A stretch of DNA of 64,000 nt from Marchantia polymorpha subsp. ruderalis (GCA_037833965.1 AP031353.1:1242501-1306500), one strand, 5' to 3'. Positions 12,951-25,507 are shown, numbered from the stretch's first letter. The notes: a model not told the origin generated them from the letters alone. Program-made: numbers and translations.

Positions 12951-14780
12951 CAAATATTAGTGCATGATTGAACTATTCGAAACACAGGCAGGTTGACATG
13001 CAACTCGTTATCAATTTCGAAATCATCACCTTTAGCTGATCTCTCAAATCTTAGAACAAGCATTTCTCTCGTCGGCTGGAGAGAGGAAGATCACATTACT
13101 TCGCGCAGGATGGCTGCCTGATCGAAAGCGGGCCAAGTTACCAATTTGAGTGGGCAATCTTCGCGTGCTAAGAAGTGCGACATCGACTCCTTATCATCAT
13201 ATTGTGGGTGATCTTTTGGCCATTTCCTTCTTTCTTATCTCAACACAATCAGGACCTACAGTAGGCACAGAAAGAGATGAATTCCGCATACGAGAAAGCT
13301 TTGCTGACGCTCTCTGATATCTGATCTGATCTCATTATACAGGCAGGACTGCAACAGCGGTTTCCTTTGTGCCACCAAGCAGATCTCACCACAACTTGAG
13401 ATATGCCCCGATGTTATGTAGTGCGTAGAATCAGCCAATCGCGCAATCCTCTACCGATAGATAGCAGAATTGACTTTCCGAAAGGTGCTTGCTCTCCCTC
13501 ATATCAGTCCCAAAGGATGTCCGCCGGTCGTCCACTTCTTGGGGTCTAACGTGAGTTTTCCGTGAGAGTTTTCCACTTTAACAAAACATTACATTGCAGT
13601 AATGGAGTATGCTTCGAGATGGTAACTGGAAGGATTACTGTGAACTGAGATATGATATTAGAATTGTGCCACATTTTCACTTGCACTGACCTGGGCAGAG
13701 ACGAAACCCAGGAGATGCTATTCTATTCATCTCGAGTTTCATCCTCTGTACAACTGATGGAGATATCTGTACCAGTATTACACATACTCTGCAAACAGAT
13801 CTGTTCATCAAAACATTTCCGATTTTCAACGACCCATGTTATCTAGTACATCAACATATCATAATTTATTACTCTCGTCGCAGGATACATACCCAATACC
13901 TTCGTTAATTATCAGTTCCTTACTAGTGAGTGATAGGTTCGTGAATTTCTGCCTTCAAACTGGGAATTTATGGACAAATAGAAGCCTCCCTTCTCTCGAC
14001 GGAAGGGAAGACATCTACAGAACTCCCACTCAGAGTTCACTTATTCCAGTTGATGTAACCTTTCATTCATCATTGTGTGACTTGATCCGGCTCTCCATGC
14101 AGAGGAGTCGAATCTTTGAGGGACGAAAGCGAATATAGCAAACCTGATGGTCGACGACCAGCCATTTGAGAAACTCAAGCATACATGAAAAATTCAGGAT
14201 ACAGTCATGAAAAGTCAGGCCTTTCGGCGTCTCAGCAACCAGTTTGAATGAAGCTCGAGACAGAGGCTCGGCACGTCCAAAGGGTGCATACCAGCAGCGT
14301 CGTCAGCATACTGCACTCGATGATGCATGTACGCTGTACTGCTTATAATTTATTAGGCCATTTTTTCCCTGGAATGGGTAGAATTGTGATTTACAAACAA
14401 GGGGGCACTTGTGTGCTGTGCAAGACCCTCCCTCTCCTGCTGAATCCAGAAGAAGGATGGCTGTTCGCTTTCAATGCCTACTGCTACGGTGTGTTTGTTT
14501 GTTACTCGTTTCTCTAAGCTACTTCTAAGTATCCTAAAACTGACAAAATTGTTGAGATTGCACAACGAGCTGCAAGGAGCCGTCTCCTCAGGTACGTCCT
14601 CAGCTCCTGATTGATCCTAGCTTTACTTCACAATCACTGTCACAAGGTATCAGCTTTCCGTGTGACTAAAGCTTGTACGCCTCAGGTCCAGATGAATTCT
14701 CTGGTTCTTTGTCTGGATGTCAAGCTCACTCCAACTTTCCTAAATCACTCATCAGAGAGTGCGTGTACATGGCAGAAGAC
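12951..14780. other. Intergenic region, 3' flank of ATAD3
   Basis: Base composition returns to average. I found no family similarity in any frame. The few hundred bases next to 14781 should include the 3' UTR of the minus-strand ATAD3 gene. Confidence 0.5.
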
Positions 14781-16658
14781 TTAAGCAGCTACTGCGCGGA
14801 ACTTCGATCGACGTTGGTGCTCGTCAATCTTATAATCCACAACCTCAATAAACTTTTCTGGTGTAAGAGTCGTACTAATGCTTCCATACACCGCTCCCTG
14901 AACACTAGCCATCAGCTTGGCGATCTCTCTTCCGCTGAATCCCTCGATCTTCTCAGCCGCAACTCTGAAAATTTCATCTGTGATTCCACTGGCGTCAATC
15001 TGATCGGCCTGCTTACCCTGCATTACTGACCTCCACCCGGAACGAGTCCCGGCCTGAAGAATGTACGTGTTGAAGTAGAGCTTCAACAAATCCAACCGTT
15101 CCTGCAGAGTAGGAATGGGGAACTCCAGGACCTCATCGATACGATCGACAACGGCGGTATCGAGATCCCCGGGACGATTCGTGGCTAAAACCAGGAGGAA
15201 ATTCTTCGATTGGTCACCGGTTCTGTACAAAAAGGCATTCAGAGCACTGCGTTGAGCCTCGCTCATCACCCTGTTGTTACGTTCAGACAAGAAAGCATCC
15301 GATTCATCGATGAAGAGCAGAAGGCCCTTCTTCGATCTGCCTGCCCAGTCGAAAAGCTCGTGCAGCTTGGTCACTGCCTGCGGCCCCAGGGGTGCAACGT
15401 CACCTCCTGTCATGACTGCGTAGTCCAATCCCGACTGAAACGCTAGCCTCTTCGCCACCATGGTCTTTCCTGTTCCCGGGGGTCCGTAAAACATGACGTT
15501 CCTGAAGGTGGCATTGTGTCTCTTCGTGTTGGCGATGGAAACTGCGAGCTCCTGGAGTCTACCGTGGAGACCTGGTTGTAGGACAACATCCGAAAACCCC
15601 TTCTGCTCTCCTGCAGCGCCCTTGCTGGCACCAGAATTTGTAAAGGAGCTCTTGTTCTTTCTAAATCGCAGGAAGGGAAATTTCGCCATCGACGATTCTC
15701 TGATGAGCGATGGTTGACCCAAGATCTGACCAATGTAATTCCACATCGTGCGAGCTCCCTCCCTCGATGTGTAAACTCCAGCTGCCAATGCAGTGGCACC
15801 TCCGACGACGACGAAGAGTTTGTCCTTATCATTAACCAGAGAATTGAAACCGTCTCCGACCTGGTCCAGGGTAGCCTTGATTGCCGCAAGCCACTTATCC
15901 TTCTCCTGTGTAGCTCGGTCCAGGAACATCCGCCTGTTGACATCTTCCAAATTTCTGGCCTCGAGTACACGACCTTCTGCTTCTGCCATCACTTTCACCC
16001 GAATTGTCTCTCTTTCTGTCTCGGCCCTTTCCCTCTCGGTCTGCCGACGTTGCTCCTGAATTTGTTCTTCGGTCATCCTCCTCACCTGCTCTTGCCTGGC
16101 AGAAGATTCTTCCTGCATCTTGACCAATTCGGCATTGCGAACCCTAAGAGCCTCGTGCTCGGCCTGCATCCTCTTCCGGGCGAGCTCATCCTCGTATCTC
16201 GCCAACTGGGCTTTGCTCTGTGCCTGCTGCTGCATGAGATTTTTCTGCTCCTCGAACAAAGCTTTTTGCCTCTCAATTTCATACTGCGCCTGAAGAGCCT
16301 GATATTCAGCTCTCTTCGCATTCTCCTCGGCCTGTCGAGTTTCTTCCTGTTTCTTCATCAACTCGAACACCTTTTTCGCGTGTGCAGAGGCATTAATTTC
16401 GCGCAATGCCTTGGCTCCTCTTTCCAATGCTTCGGGATCGAACCCCACTTCAGACGTTCTAGGTGCATCTTTACGAGCTTTTTGATCCTTGGATTCCGAA
16501 GCCGACACTTCTGCTGGCGGGGGAGGTTTGGGGAGAGCTGAGCCAAAAATGCTGCTCCTGTCCGCATAGGCAATCGGAGTTTGCCGCGACAGGAAGTAGG
16601 AAGCAGAAGCGATGGCTGCCGCTGCTGCCGAGACATCGCGTCCAATCCAGGGAGCCAT
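14781..16658 (-). CDS. ATAD3: ATAD3-type mitochondrial AAA+ ATPase
   Basis: ATAD3 proteins are inner-membrane AAA+ ATPases that span towards the outer membrane and organise cristae, nucleoids and lipid traffic in mitochondria. One uninterrupted frame encodes 625 aa, close to the usual size. Residues 68-265 are the ATAD3 N-terminal domain, a long charged coiled coil rich in Glu, Arg, Gln and Lys. Residues 281-297 are the hydrophobic membrane segment (LFVVVGGATALAAGVY). The AAA core has Walker A GPPGTGKT at 392-399, Walker B LLLFIDES at 446-453, sensor-1 ATNRP at 492-496, an arginine-finger region DRIDE at 505-509 and sensor-2 GFSGREI at 573-579, all intact. The start is the first ATG, followed by an Ala-rich N-terminus as in plant orthologues. 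No intron is needed. A telomere-type box lies about 480 bp upstream. Confidence 0.96.
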   Translation of the reverse strand: MAPWIGRDVSAAAAAIASASYFLSRQTPIAYADRSSIFGSALPKPPPPAEVSASESKDQKARKDAPRTSEVGFDPEALERGAKALREINASAHAKKVFELMKKQEETRQAEENAKRAEYQALQAQYEIERQKALFEEQKNLMQQQAQSKAQLARYEDELARKRMQAEHEALRVRNAELVKMQEESSARQEQVRRMTEEQIQEQRRQTERERAETERETIRVKVMAEAEGRVLEARNLEDVNRRMFLDRATQEKDKWLAAIKATLDQVGDGFNSLVNDKDKLFVVVGGATALAAGVYTSREGARTMWNYIGQILGQPSLIRESSMAKFPFLRFRKNKSSFTNSGASKGAAGEQKGFSDVVLQPGLHGRLQELAVSIANTKRHNATFRNVMFYGPPGTGKTMVAKRLAFQSGLDYAVMTGGDVAPLGPQAVTKLHELFDWAGRSKKGLLLFIDESDAFLSERNNRVMSEAQRSALNAFLYRTGDQSKNFLLVLATNRPGDLDTAVVDRIDEVLEFPIPTLQERLDLLKLYFNTYILQAGTRSGWRSVMQGKQADQIDASGITDEIFRVAAEKIEGFSGREIAKLMASVQGAVYGSISTTLTPEKFIEVVDYKIDEHQRRSKFRAVAA

Positions 16659-17060
16659 TTCGGAGGAAACAAAAGGACCAAATTTTCAAATCAATTCCAA
16701 CACGATCGCCTCTCACCTGACACAATTCACGCCCCTCGCCTTCGAATTCGACAACCTGACAATGGGCCGATCGCCTTCGATCCCCACCACTTCCAAACAG
16801 ATAGAAGCGATCGAAGGATGTTTCATCGTAGGTCGATCGACGCGGGCATCCTTCTCTCCTCGTCGATCCTCGCAGACGTCTCCGCCAAGTCAAGATTGTG
16901 TAGATCCCACGACACCGGAATTGACAACAGGACCCGCCCTGCCGCAGATGACAGACCGATTCACGCAGTGCTCGTCCGTGACTCCTCGTCGTTCCGAGGA
17001 TGCGTGACCATCGCAGGATGGTTCTCGGGGTGCCACTGCTACTACGCTCTCGTGTCCGTC

Positions 17061-17092
17061 CTCCCTCCCTCCCTCGCTCCCTCCCTCCCTCC
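17061..17092. repeat. CCCT pyrimidine tract
   Basis: CTCCCTCCCT-type units with one GCT interruption, about 400 bp upstream of the ATAD3 start. On the ATAD3 sense strand it is a GGGA purine tract, possibly a promoter or leader element. Confidence 0.75.
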
Positions 17093-17137
17093 TGCTCGCG
17101 AGCAGGAACCTCACTCCCTTCTGGCCGCAGAGTAAGG

Positions 17138-17169
17138 TTTAGGGTTTCCCGGGTTCCCCAAACCCTAAA
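17138..17169 (-). promoter_or_regulatory. Inverted pair of telo-boxes upstream of ATAD3
   Basis: TTTAGGGTTT, twelve bases, then AAACCCTAAA form a perfect 10-bp inverted repeat of the plant telo-box. Telo-boxes are common in promoters of plant housekeeping, ribosomal and growth-related genes and can bind Myb-type telomere-repeat factors. The position, about 480 bp upstream of the ATAD3 ATG, fits a promoter element. The regulatory role is inference. Confidence 0.5.
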
Positions 17170-18939
17170 TCTAGCCTCGAAAAGTGGCAACAGTGCGTTC
17201 ACCTAAACCCCATGACAAACAAACAAAGGCAACATTTCAACGACCACAATGATCCTGTCCCTTCGAAGCCCCTTCGCCGCTTCGTCCGACCACCCTTTGC
17301 TTTCCATCAAAGTGCACGCACGCACGCTCGCCCGCTCCGACTTGGGACGATGTCGAATTGGAAGGTTGTCGACAATGATACTGTTGGTTGACCTGAAGAC
17401 GACCCCAGAGTCCGAGCATCGTTCTGTAGGTTCTGCTGGGTCTCGAGGTGGTCCTCTTGATTGTGTCTTAAAACGTGTTCTGCCGATCTTGTCAGTAGGT
17501 GAAGGGGGTTTAATTTTTTGCCACTGGTCTGTCAGATGTCCTTCGTTCGACAACCTCGTCTCTCTCTAATTATACTCTGTGTCTTCTGTTCATGAAATGA
17601 AGCATCTCACTTGGCTCGCTGAGAACCTTGATGACGCACTTTTTCAACGGAATTGCCCTTATTCAGTGCGCGACTTCTATTCCGCTAGTAGTCATATTAC
17701 AGTTGGTGAACTCAATTCAAGAGCTCGATGAGTGTTACTATCGACAGAGTAGTTGGATTTCCTCCTCTGGCTTTAGACACTTCGCAGATTCCTCTCTGCA
17801 TATGGATGTGAGCTGATCATGCATAGAACGATGCGATTAGGTCGGAATTAACTACACCCAGGATAGAATTTCCATACTCTTCCAACACTTTCCGGTAGAA
17901 TTGAAAAAGCCGGCCCGGCAGCTACGTGCATTTAGGTGGTCAAGGGGGTCTGTAGTACTGAAAATCGATCTCGGGTTAATTGAAAGTCCAACCAACAACT
18001 TACAATTTTCTGCAACTTGCAAGACTCATACTGCACAGCGACAGCTTAGGGTTTAAGGGTTGTAATACATCGGAAGATCAGATGAGATGAGATGAAATGA
18101 GACGATGATGATAAAGGTAACAACTTTGAAAGAAGGTCAAGCGGCTTCTCTTCTTCCATAATTAAATAATACCGGTAGAACATAAATAATTCAAGAATCT
18201 TTTCCTGCATCGTCTATGTTCCGTGTGGAGATTGTACAAGATGATGATCGATCTTCTGTTCAAGCTTGACATAGACCTGCAAACTGCAAACTTTAGTACA
18301 ACGGCACGTAATTGGCTCGTCTTGAATGAGCTCTAGCTGTGCCCACCGCCAAACTGCCTCCAAAAGACCTACATACTAAAGAACCTGCGGTAGCGCTTCC
18401 CTACTGGCTCTAGGCTCCTCCTGCTGCCTTCTCTCGGTGTGGCGTTCAGTACAGGATCACGGAATTTCAGCACGGAGAGGAGGAAAGCCGCACGCGATAT
18501 ATATTTGATCGTTGATAATTCTCTATCTATCGATTCGATTGCCTCGCTTCATGACTCCGTATTTCGGCAAAAGAGGGACGAGGGATGCTGTACAGTTTCA
18601 GGCAAAGGATAATAAATTGCATGAATGAAGATGAAGAAGAAGTCGAGAATTTAGCAAGTTCTGTGGACTTGTAAAAAATAGAGTCCGGGTCTGGGATCTG
18701 GTGTAAACATCTGAAACATCGGAGGGTTTCGGTCAACTCCCAACTGCATACACGAGCGGACGATCGTCTACTTGGGAGACAGACACACAAAAGGATCGAG
18801 GGGTCGAAAGAAAAACTCCAACCGGAGTGCTACGAGCGCAGAAAGCTTGGACGAAGACTATGAACATGGATCGGAGGCGAGGGGGGCGTATACGGGTAGG
18901 GAGAAGCGAGATGATGGACAAGGGCGGCAGGTCTGGATT

Positions 18940-21900
18940 TCAAGAGTAATGTCTCAAGTTCGATTCCCTGTAAACTTGATGGTGGCTCACGTGGTGTTCG
19001 TCGTCGCTCGAGCTCGTGCTCGTCGCGTAACTGTCGTGATAGTTTCCTCTCGGCGAGTAGTCCTCTGCGGCTCCGGTCAAACTCTCGTCCAGAAGAGCCA
19101 CGTCTTGGAGAGTGAGTTGATGGTACTCCACTACCTCGTGCAAAAACTGATTCTCTCGTGCGTAGTTGGCGTTTTCCTGTGCAAGCCGTTGCTTCTCTGC
19201 CAGCAGGGTCTCCAATTGTGCCCTCACCTGCTTCAGAATCCATCGACCATGAAGTTAGACTCGCTGCCGATTACCATTACCAACCCCCAAGCGCACAGAG
19301 CGAGGGTAGCGTCTCTGATTGTGTCCTAGCATCCATCAGCTAACGACATTGGAAGCAAGATTGACAAAGAGAGACGACTAACCAAATCATCGCCTTGACT
19401 GGCACCTTCACGTAAGCTCCTGTTCTCCTCCTCCAGCTGCTCACACCTATCTTTCAGGAAGGACATATCTGCTTTCGTTACCTTAAGCTCTCGCAGCAAC
19501 AGCTTAGCCTTCGAGGCCATAGCCATAGCTACCTGTGGATACATCAGTTGTAGAGGTGTTAACGTGATATACTTCGACAAATCAGTAATGAAAACATGAC
19601 GTGGTATTCCCTTCCCGGTAAATGAGGATTAGTTCGGTAGAAATTTCACATACTATCATCTCTAAAAAGAAGAAAATAATCGACCTCCACGGCAAGGGTG
19701 AAGGAGAGTTTCATGTTGGACTTGTCACTTACATCGCGAGAGGCCTTGAGTTGCGCTTCGGTTTGACTTTGAGGTATAGAGGGATCTGCTTTCAGAATAT
19801 GTTTACTGTTTCTGACATTTTCCACCTTCCTCCAAATTGACGGACTTCTTTGCAATGACTTGTTTGTGTCTGGTGATCCGAGGGTTTTTGTTTCCATCAA
19901 CTGCAAGCCTTCCTGGAATACCGTTCACAAACAAAACTCTGCACGTCAGACTTCCATAGCCACACTCTCCTATTGAAGAGCAAGACGGGGAAAGCGCATG
20001 TAAATGCAGTAAGTTGTTGGAAAAACTTAAGATTCATATTTCGTGAAACTAAATTTGGAGTCACCGACAGATGCACTAGGAGTAGAAGACCTGACAAACA
20101 ATAACCTCACGTCCAAACACGCAGCAATTTTTTCAGGCGACTTTCCAAATTTTTCGTGCAGTTCTAGGTTCGAGGTCACAGAAGGCCTAGAGAGACAAAC
20201 TACAGCAGCCACAAGATTCGATGTAGAATTTGTGAAGCTCCGGTACGAAAACTGGGTGACTGAAGACTCCAGGACACTGGATGGAAAGACCATCGAGCTT
20301 CCTTTGTATAATTAAATTTGTACACCATGTTAAGACTGACTCCAATGCCAGTTTCACAGAAAAAGTGGCATCTACAATGGTTTTTCCTCGGCACAGCGTA
20401 CAGCAACGATGAACTCCTAGTTTTCAACAGACAAATACACAATAGAATAGAACTAATTCCCAAATTGAAGTATGAGAAGTTACATGGCAAGCGGCGCCTG
20501 GTAGAACCCTCCGACCACAGGCCCCCACGCCCTGTATGGACGTGAAGAAAGAGAATGTCAAGGTTCTTCCAGAGGTTCCAGGCCCATCGCTCAAATTAAC
20601 TTCTAGGATGATGAAGATGAAGACATCTACTGGCCACTCAGAAAATGTCAGTAACAACTGTGAACGTCCAGAAAACAGAGAAACAGATGCTGTGACAATG
20701 AACCTAACTCCTGGAACACTCACTCGCTGTACGACCCGGGAAAGACGGAACACAAGATTGAGGTGAGCTGCGGGCTTAACACTTCCTGTGGAAGGACCTA
20801 CTGATCGCTGTTTTAATTTAACAGTAGAAGTGTGCAAGACCAAGGATAAGTGATTTGCACTATCCAGCGCACTTCTGCAAAGACCAGCCATACGACTTAT
20901 CTTGAACCTGGACAGCTTTCTCGGAGCTCGCTATCTAATTGCGAGATTCAAGTAGTAAAAACATGGCAGTACAAACGATTGCCTCAGGACCACTCGATCA
21001 CTCCAATTCGCCATTCTTCGGCATTAAAGAGAATCTGCTGACTCTCGCAATGGAGCCAGCTGATCTTCCGAAAAAGTGACCATCTTGTACAGAACAGTCG
21101 TGCTCTTAGTTCGAACAGATGAGGCGCGTTGGGCAAAAGGAGACACTCAACAAACCCGCGAGCAGAGGCAATTTCGCGGAGAACAAACTGTCAGCGAACA
21201 CGATCGGGCCGCAATACATAGAGCGGCGAGCTGACTGCTGACTGACTGACTGTCCACTGTCTTCGATAATAAGAACCTGAGAGGCTTTCATGGTTTACAG
21301 GCCCCATTCTTCTCTAGCGAGGCAAAATACGATGCATCCGTCGAGCTCACCATTCGTTCTCAGGTTTAACCGAGTTTCAATTCATCACTCGGGTCATCTA
21401 TAAAAATTGAACGGGTAGCAAGAGGAGAGACAGAGCGAGGTGGTCGGGAAATCGCCGTTACCTCAATTGCTGTGCCGAGCGTATCACCGAGCAAAGAAAG
21501 TGAAGAAGCAATTGCATCCAAGCTCTTCTGGAGCGGCCTTCCCATACTGTTCGTCTTCACCAACGAAGGTGGCGTTTGTTTCAAACTTGGCATCTGCGGA
21601 CAACCATCACGACATGAGACAAAGCAGCTCGAAAACTTCAGCACATGATAATAGAAGAATACGAGGCCCGTGCAGATCCAGCAGTCTACATCCACCGGAT
21701 GGCAGGGAACTGAGGCTCAATTGTCCGGATTCAAAATTAGCTGATGAGGTCACTGCCATATCAGGCCGCTGTGGAATCTCTTCTGCAATCTTTTCTGCAA
21801 GCAGATTCGAGTCGTCGAGAGAACGGGTGAGAGTGAACATGGACCTGCTCTCTTGCAGGACTCTCGGGCTTCTTCAGCGGTTCCGATTCCCTCTCGGAAT

Positions 21901-22054
21901 CGTCTGGTAGCTGAGAGGGAATTCCATCCTCTAGAAGAACCGCCTTAGCCTTTTGAGCCAACACGCTCCAGAAGCTAAAGCCTTGCTCTGATCTATTTAC
22001 TTCTCGGGATGTTACTCCAGCCATTCTCTGCGCCCAATGGAAACAACGAGACAT
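18940..22054 (-). CDS. Plant-specific coiled-coil protein of unknown function
   Basis: My five-exon model is 22054-21845, 21593-21462, 19912-19733, 19532-19383 and 19227-18940, with every junction in phase 0, giving 319 aa. I recognise a conserved plant family annotated only as coiled-coil or tropomyosin-like. Its hallmarks are MSRCF at the start, [15 protein letters not shown] near 25-39, [20 protein letters not shown] near 91-110, [17 protein letters not shown] at the start of exon 4, then [20 protein letters not shown] and [11 protein letters not shown] in exon 5, followed by a Ser/Asp-rich tail. Residues from about 175 to 260 form the coiled coil. Function and location are unknown; I see no signal peptide or membrane segment. 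The start is the ATG of MSRCF; the frame is open three codons further but without an ATG. The exon 1 donor (GTCCAT) is non-ideal, so the first junction is least certain. Intron 2 is long, about 1.5 kb. Confidence 0.85.
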
Positions 22055-24360
22055 TGTTTTCAAAGAGCGCCCGTAAAGCGTGCCATTCTAGAAACACAAA
22101 CACATTCTTCCGCAGCATGATCCGCAACCATCCACGCAACTAATTGCCCACACCAAACGACAGTCTCAAAAAACAGAATCAACTTCCCTCCAATCTTTCA
22201 GCTCACAGGCTCTAAACCCATTTCCCATACCCAACAGATCCATGACATACCCTCGACGCTCCTTACCTACGAAGCAGACTTTTCACAAATGCAAAATCCT
22301 CGATTACATTCAGCTAAGATCGCTCTTCCGGCTCGAAATTCTCGACACCCCTGAAGAATGGCTGCGCGCAGAGCGACTCAACCAGGGGACCCGACGTACA
22401 CTGTGGACGGCCAGCTTCACGAAGCGTGGATCGATTCTGGGGGGAAGGCGGATTCCACGATCAATTCAAATCGACAAATTCGGCCTGCTCGAGAGTCTTC
22501 CTCCGCCGAGCAAGCGAGCGTCTTCCTCTCCTTCTGCTTCTTCCTCTGCTGTCGGCCAAAGCTCATCATCCACAAGGCTGTCCCGAACGGAGGAGTCCAG
22601 GGAATCCGCAGGCGATCAGACAGACGACGAACAAAATCGAGACCGAAGGGGTGTCCAGATTCAATCTCCCGTGCTGGAATCGCTCACCTCTCGATGATAT
22701 AATGCGGCCGGCGTCGGAGGCTCGGAAGTGATGAAGGAGGAGGGCTGCAGCATTGTCGTCGCCGTGTGCCTGCCTTGCCGTGTCTCTCCTCCTCTCTTCG
22801 CCTCGTCCTCTCTCTCCCTCGCTCGCTCCCTCACAGTGCACGGAAAATCGGAGCCCCCTGCAAACAGACAAGCTGCCGCAGATCGGCCCCAGGTCCCCAA
22901 AACGCTTGCAGCTGGAGGCGCGGCCCGCAGCGCCGAGCAGCGCAGAACGTTGCGTTGCCAGGCGCGGGCTGGCGGGTCCCACCGGCTCCGACCGACCCGA
23001 CCGTCCTCGGGCCTCGTCCCTCCTCTTGCTAGTGCGGGCGACGGGCAGCGACGGGCGGGCGGGCGGGCGATCGCGGAAGACGAAGCTGCGGGCCGCAGGC
23101 AAGAGGTCAATCCGCCTTTCATTCCTCGCGGACTATTCTCTCCCCCACCCCGCGACCCCCGCGCTTCTTTCCCTCCGCGACCGCCCCCTGCCCGCGTGCT
23201 CCCCCGTGCTTCCGTGCACCCGTCGGTCGCCGCCCCGTCTTCTCTGATGCCGATCCCCCCCCTACCGCCGGGCTCCATGTGGCACTGCCCGCCCTCCTTC
23301 CCTCCGCTCCGCTTCACTGTCCCGCCCTCACCGTTACCCCCCCCGTACATGGTCGACCGTCGACCGTCGGCGGTCGTCTCCTTAATTAGACATCCTCCAT
23401 CAATGATCACCCGCGCTTCTTTCTCAACGTCTAATCACATTCTCCTCCCCCGTATTTACTCCCGATCGTACTGTAAACCATACGCCCCAATCCTACACAC
23501 GTCTTGTCGGAATCCTTAATCGAATATTCTCAATCGACGATCTTAATACTCATATCACACGCTCGTATCCCATCGAACGGTTTTCGAAGCTCAGTACAGT
23601 TTGACCATGTAGTCAAACGTGAAACTCCAACGAATTAATCGGAATTATTATTACTGTGAGGTTAATGATTATCCGGGGAGATGAAATCGAGTTGGGAGGG
23701 AAGTCTGAGGGAGGACTGTGGTGTGGATGTGGGACGAGAACATTCCTTTTTACCCGATCGGTGAATTTTCTCCCGTGGGGGGGCGAGCGCAGGGTCAGCG
23801 TGGTGGACTGAGTGAATGCGACGCAGTCGACTGCGTGGTTTCCGAGTGAAGCCAGACCGTGCATGGTTCGCCGACCACAGATAAAGAGCGCCTTACCCAT
23901 GCGCGAGGCCTGCCCATGATTTGGGCACGGGCGGACCGGAATCGAAAGCGACGGTCCTCCCGATGCACGAGGGAATGATGACCGGCCTCATCCGGTATCT
24001 GACTTCGTGCCTCACTTTTCGCGTGAGGAACGGTCCTCTGGTCATTTCGATCGTTCCAACGGATATATTACCGTTTACCGGCGTTTGGTGAGGCAGGCCC
24101 GATGTCATGCTGTTCGTTTTGTTGCGAAGGGACAAAGCTCTCGAGTGCCGGGCGTCTGACTCCAGTAATCTCGCTTACTGCGTAGGCCCAATCTTTCCGA
24201 AACCGACTACGTCACCTCTGCCAACGCAGTCGATTAGCTTCACGAACACTAAAAGTAATAATTCTATAGAGGAAACACTATCCTATTTTTATCGGAAGAA
24301 ATACTCGCTGAAATATGCATTCAACTACTACTTAATTCCACAAAGAGATTCCCTGATATA
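22055..24360. other. GC-rich upstream region of the coiled-coil gene
   Basis: About 22.7-23.35 kb is very GC- and CpG-rich with pyrimidine runs on the + strand. Several long frames overlap there (one of 263 codons), but all have Arg/Pro/Ser-biased composition and no similarity, so I treat them as composition artefacts. A CpG-rich promoter-like island or an unannotated exon or leader is possible. A hairpin of the form CCTCAC...GTGAGG lies near 24009-24027. No gene is supported. Confidence 0.5.
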
Positions 24361-24845
24361 ATCCTCATAGAGCATATCAACTGGCTCGCTCTTCAATTTC
24401 TAGCATTTTGTTTGCTGCATGCCCAGTCAGGTCAACCTATGTGGGATTGATTTATACAGTTGGTTGGTTTCACTGTGTTTGGATATCTGATACAAAGACT
24501 GACTGAGATTTATCTTTTAGTTTCTCCTTTATTGTGAATTAAAACATGGAAAAAAAAATAGGATCATATCAAACTCCGAAGCGTGTGTCAAAAGTGGTTT
24601 AGGGCTGACTTCTCGCCTCATCACACCTCACAGCTTTGATTCTCCCTATAGTTATTTAAATACATACTGTTGATTTTGTTTCGTTTGTCAACTAGACAAT
24701 CACCTTGCTTTTGGAACGGTTCGACTTTTCAGGAGAGCAACAGTCACATTATTGGCAGATGAAAGCTTACAACCAAAAGCTCTCCAAATCAGGGTTAAAT
24801 AGTAAGTTTTTTAAGAATGAATTATTATTTTTGACAAAAGGGAAA

Positions 24846-24928
24846 GTCATCCTCATTCGAGCTCTAAGTACGATATGGCCATAATTTGTTCCACATCTTG
24901 GTTAGAGTGTATTGTGCATGAGGATGAC
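24846..24928. repeat. Small inverted repeat, MITE-like
   Basis: GTCATCCTCAT (24846-24856) is perfectly inverted as ATGAGGATGAC (24918-24928), with further partial pairing outside, bounding 83 bp of AT-rich DNA. It has the size and form of a very small MITE or a hairpin transcript. I see no clear target-site duplication. Confidence 0.6.
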
Positions 24929-25507
24929 CTTTACACTCAAAAATTATATAGCATTTGATTCATATCTAAAATTTTTGTAGCTCTAAGGTTTTCAAATGAT
25001 AGGCTATATGTGTCATATGTCAATATTCAATGCCAGGAATAAGAAGACGAACCAAGCAAATACGACCATTCCAACCGGACATGTAGCCAACAATTTTCTT
25101 CCACTGAAATGAAAATGGTAATTATCTTAAATGTATTCTTTTGTCGAATTAACGAGTCTTTAATTGAATATTTATTTCTTAATTACCCAAATATTGTAAC
25201 AGAATTATACTATTCATATTGATAAACTAATAGTTTCAGTAAGCTTTTCATTAACAATGTCAAATCCATGAAGAAATTGACTATTTTTGTATTACAAATA
25301 CTCGATTATTATCTTGTTTAGAGTACTGTGCATGCTCTTTGATCTTGGTTACACCATGCATTGGGGTAAATTTATACAACACTAAGTTTCAGCCTAGTCG
25401 TGATTCACCTGGTTCATATGTCACAATGCCCAATAATATAGAATATAACCATCCCCAGGATGTTTTAATGGCATGTGAAACTTATTAGCTAACGTGAGAG
25501 AAGCGTT

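Larger units (their letters stand above)
16659..18939. other. Promoter region of ATAD3 and spacer to the coiled-coil gene
   Basis: The first 500-600 bp upstream of ATAD3 are GC- and CT-rich and hold a CCCT run (17061-17092) and the telomere-type inverted repeat at 17138-17169. The rest has no supported gene. A GATGA-rich simple stretch lies near 18070-18113. The end near 18939 should be the 3' UTR of the coiled-coil gene. Confidence 0.5.

Noticed and set aside
15714-16541. 275-codon + strand frame opposite ATAD3
   Set aside because: Antisense shadow of the conserved ATAD3 coding sequence.
20424-20891. 155-codon minus frame inside intron 2 of the coiled-coil gene
   Set aside because: The flanking exons splice perfectly in phase 0 without it and it has no similarity to the family.
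22728-23519. 263-codon + strand frame and the 249-codon minus frame over the same DNA
   Set aside because: Both result from strongly GC- and CT-skewed sequence lacking stops; composition is low complexity and no family fits.
23880-24060. GC-rich stretch with several small hairpins, first considered as a tRNA or snRNA
   Set aside because: No tRNA cloverleaf, A/B boxes or snRNA signature could be found.
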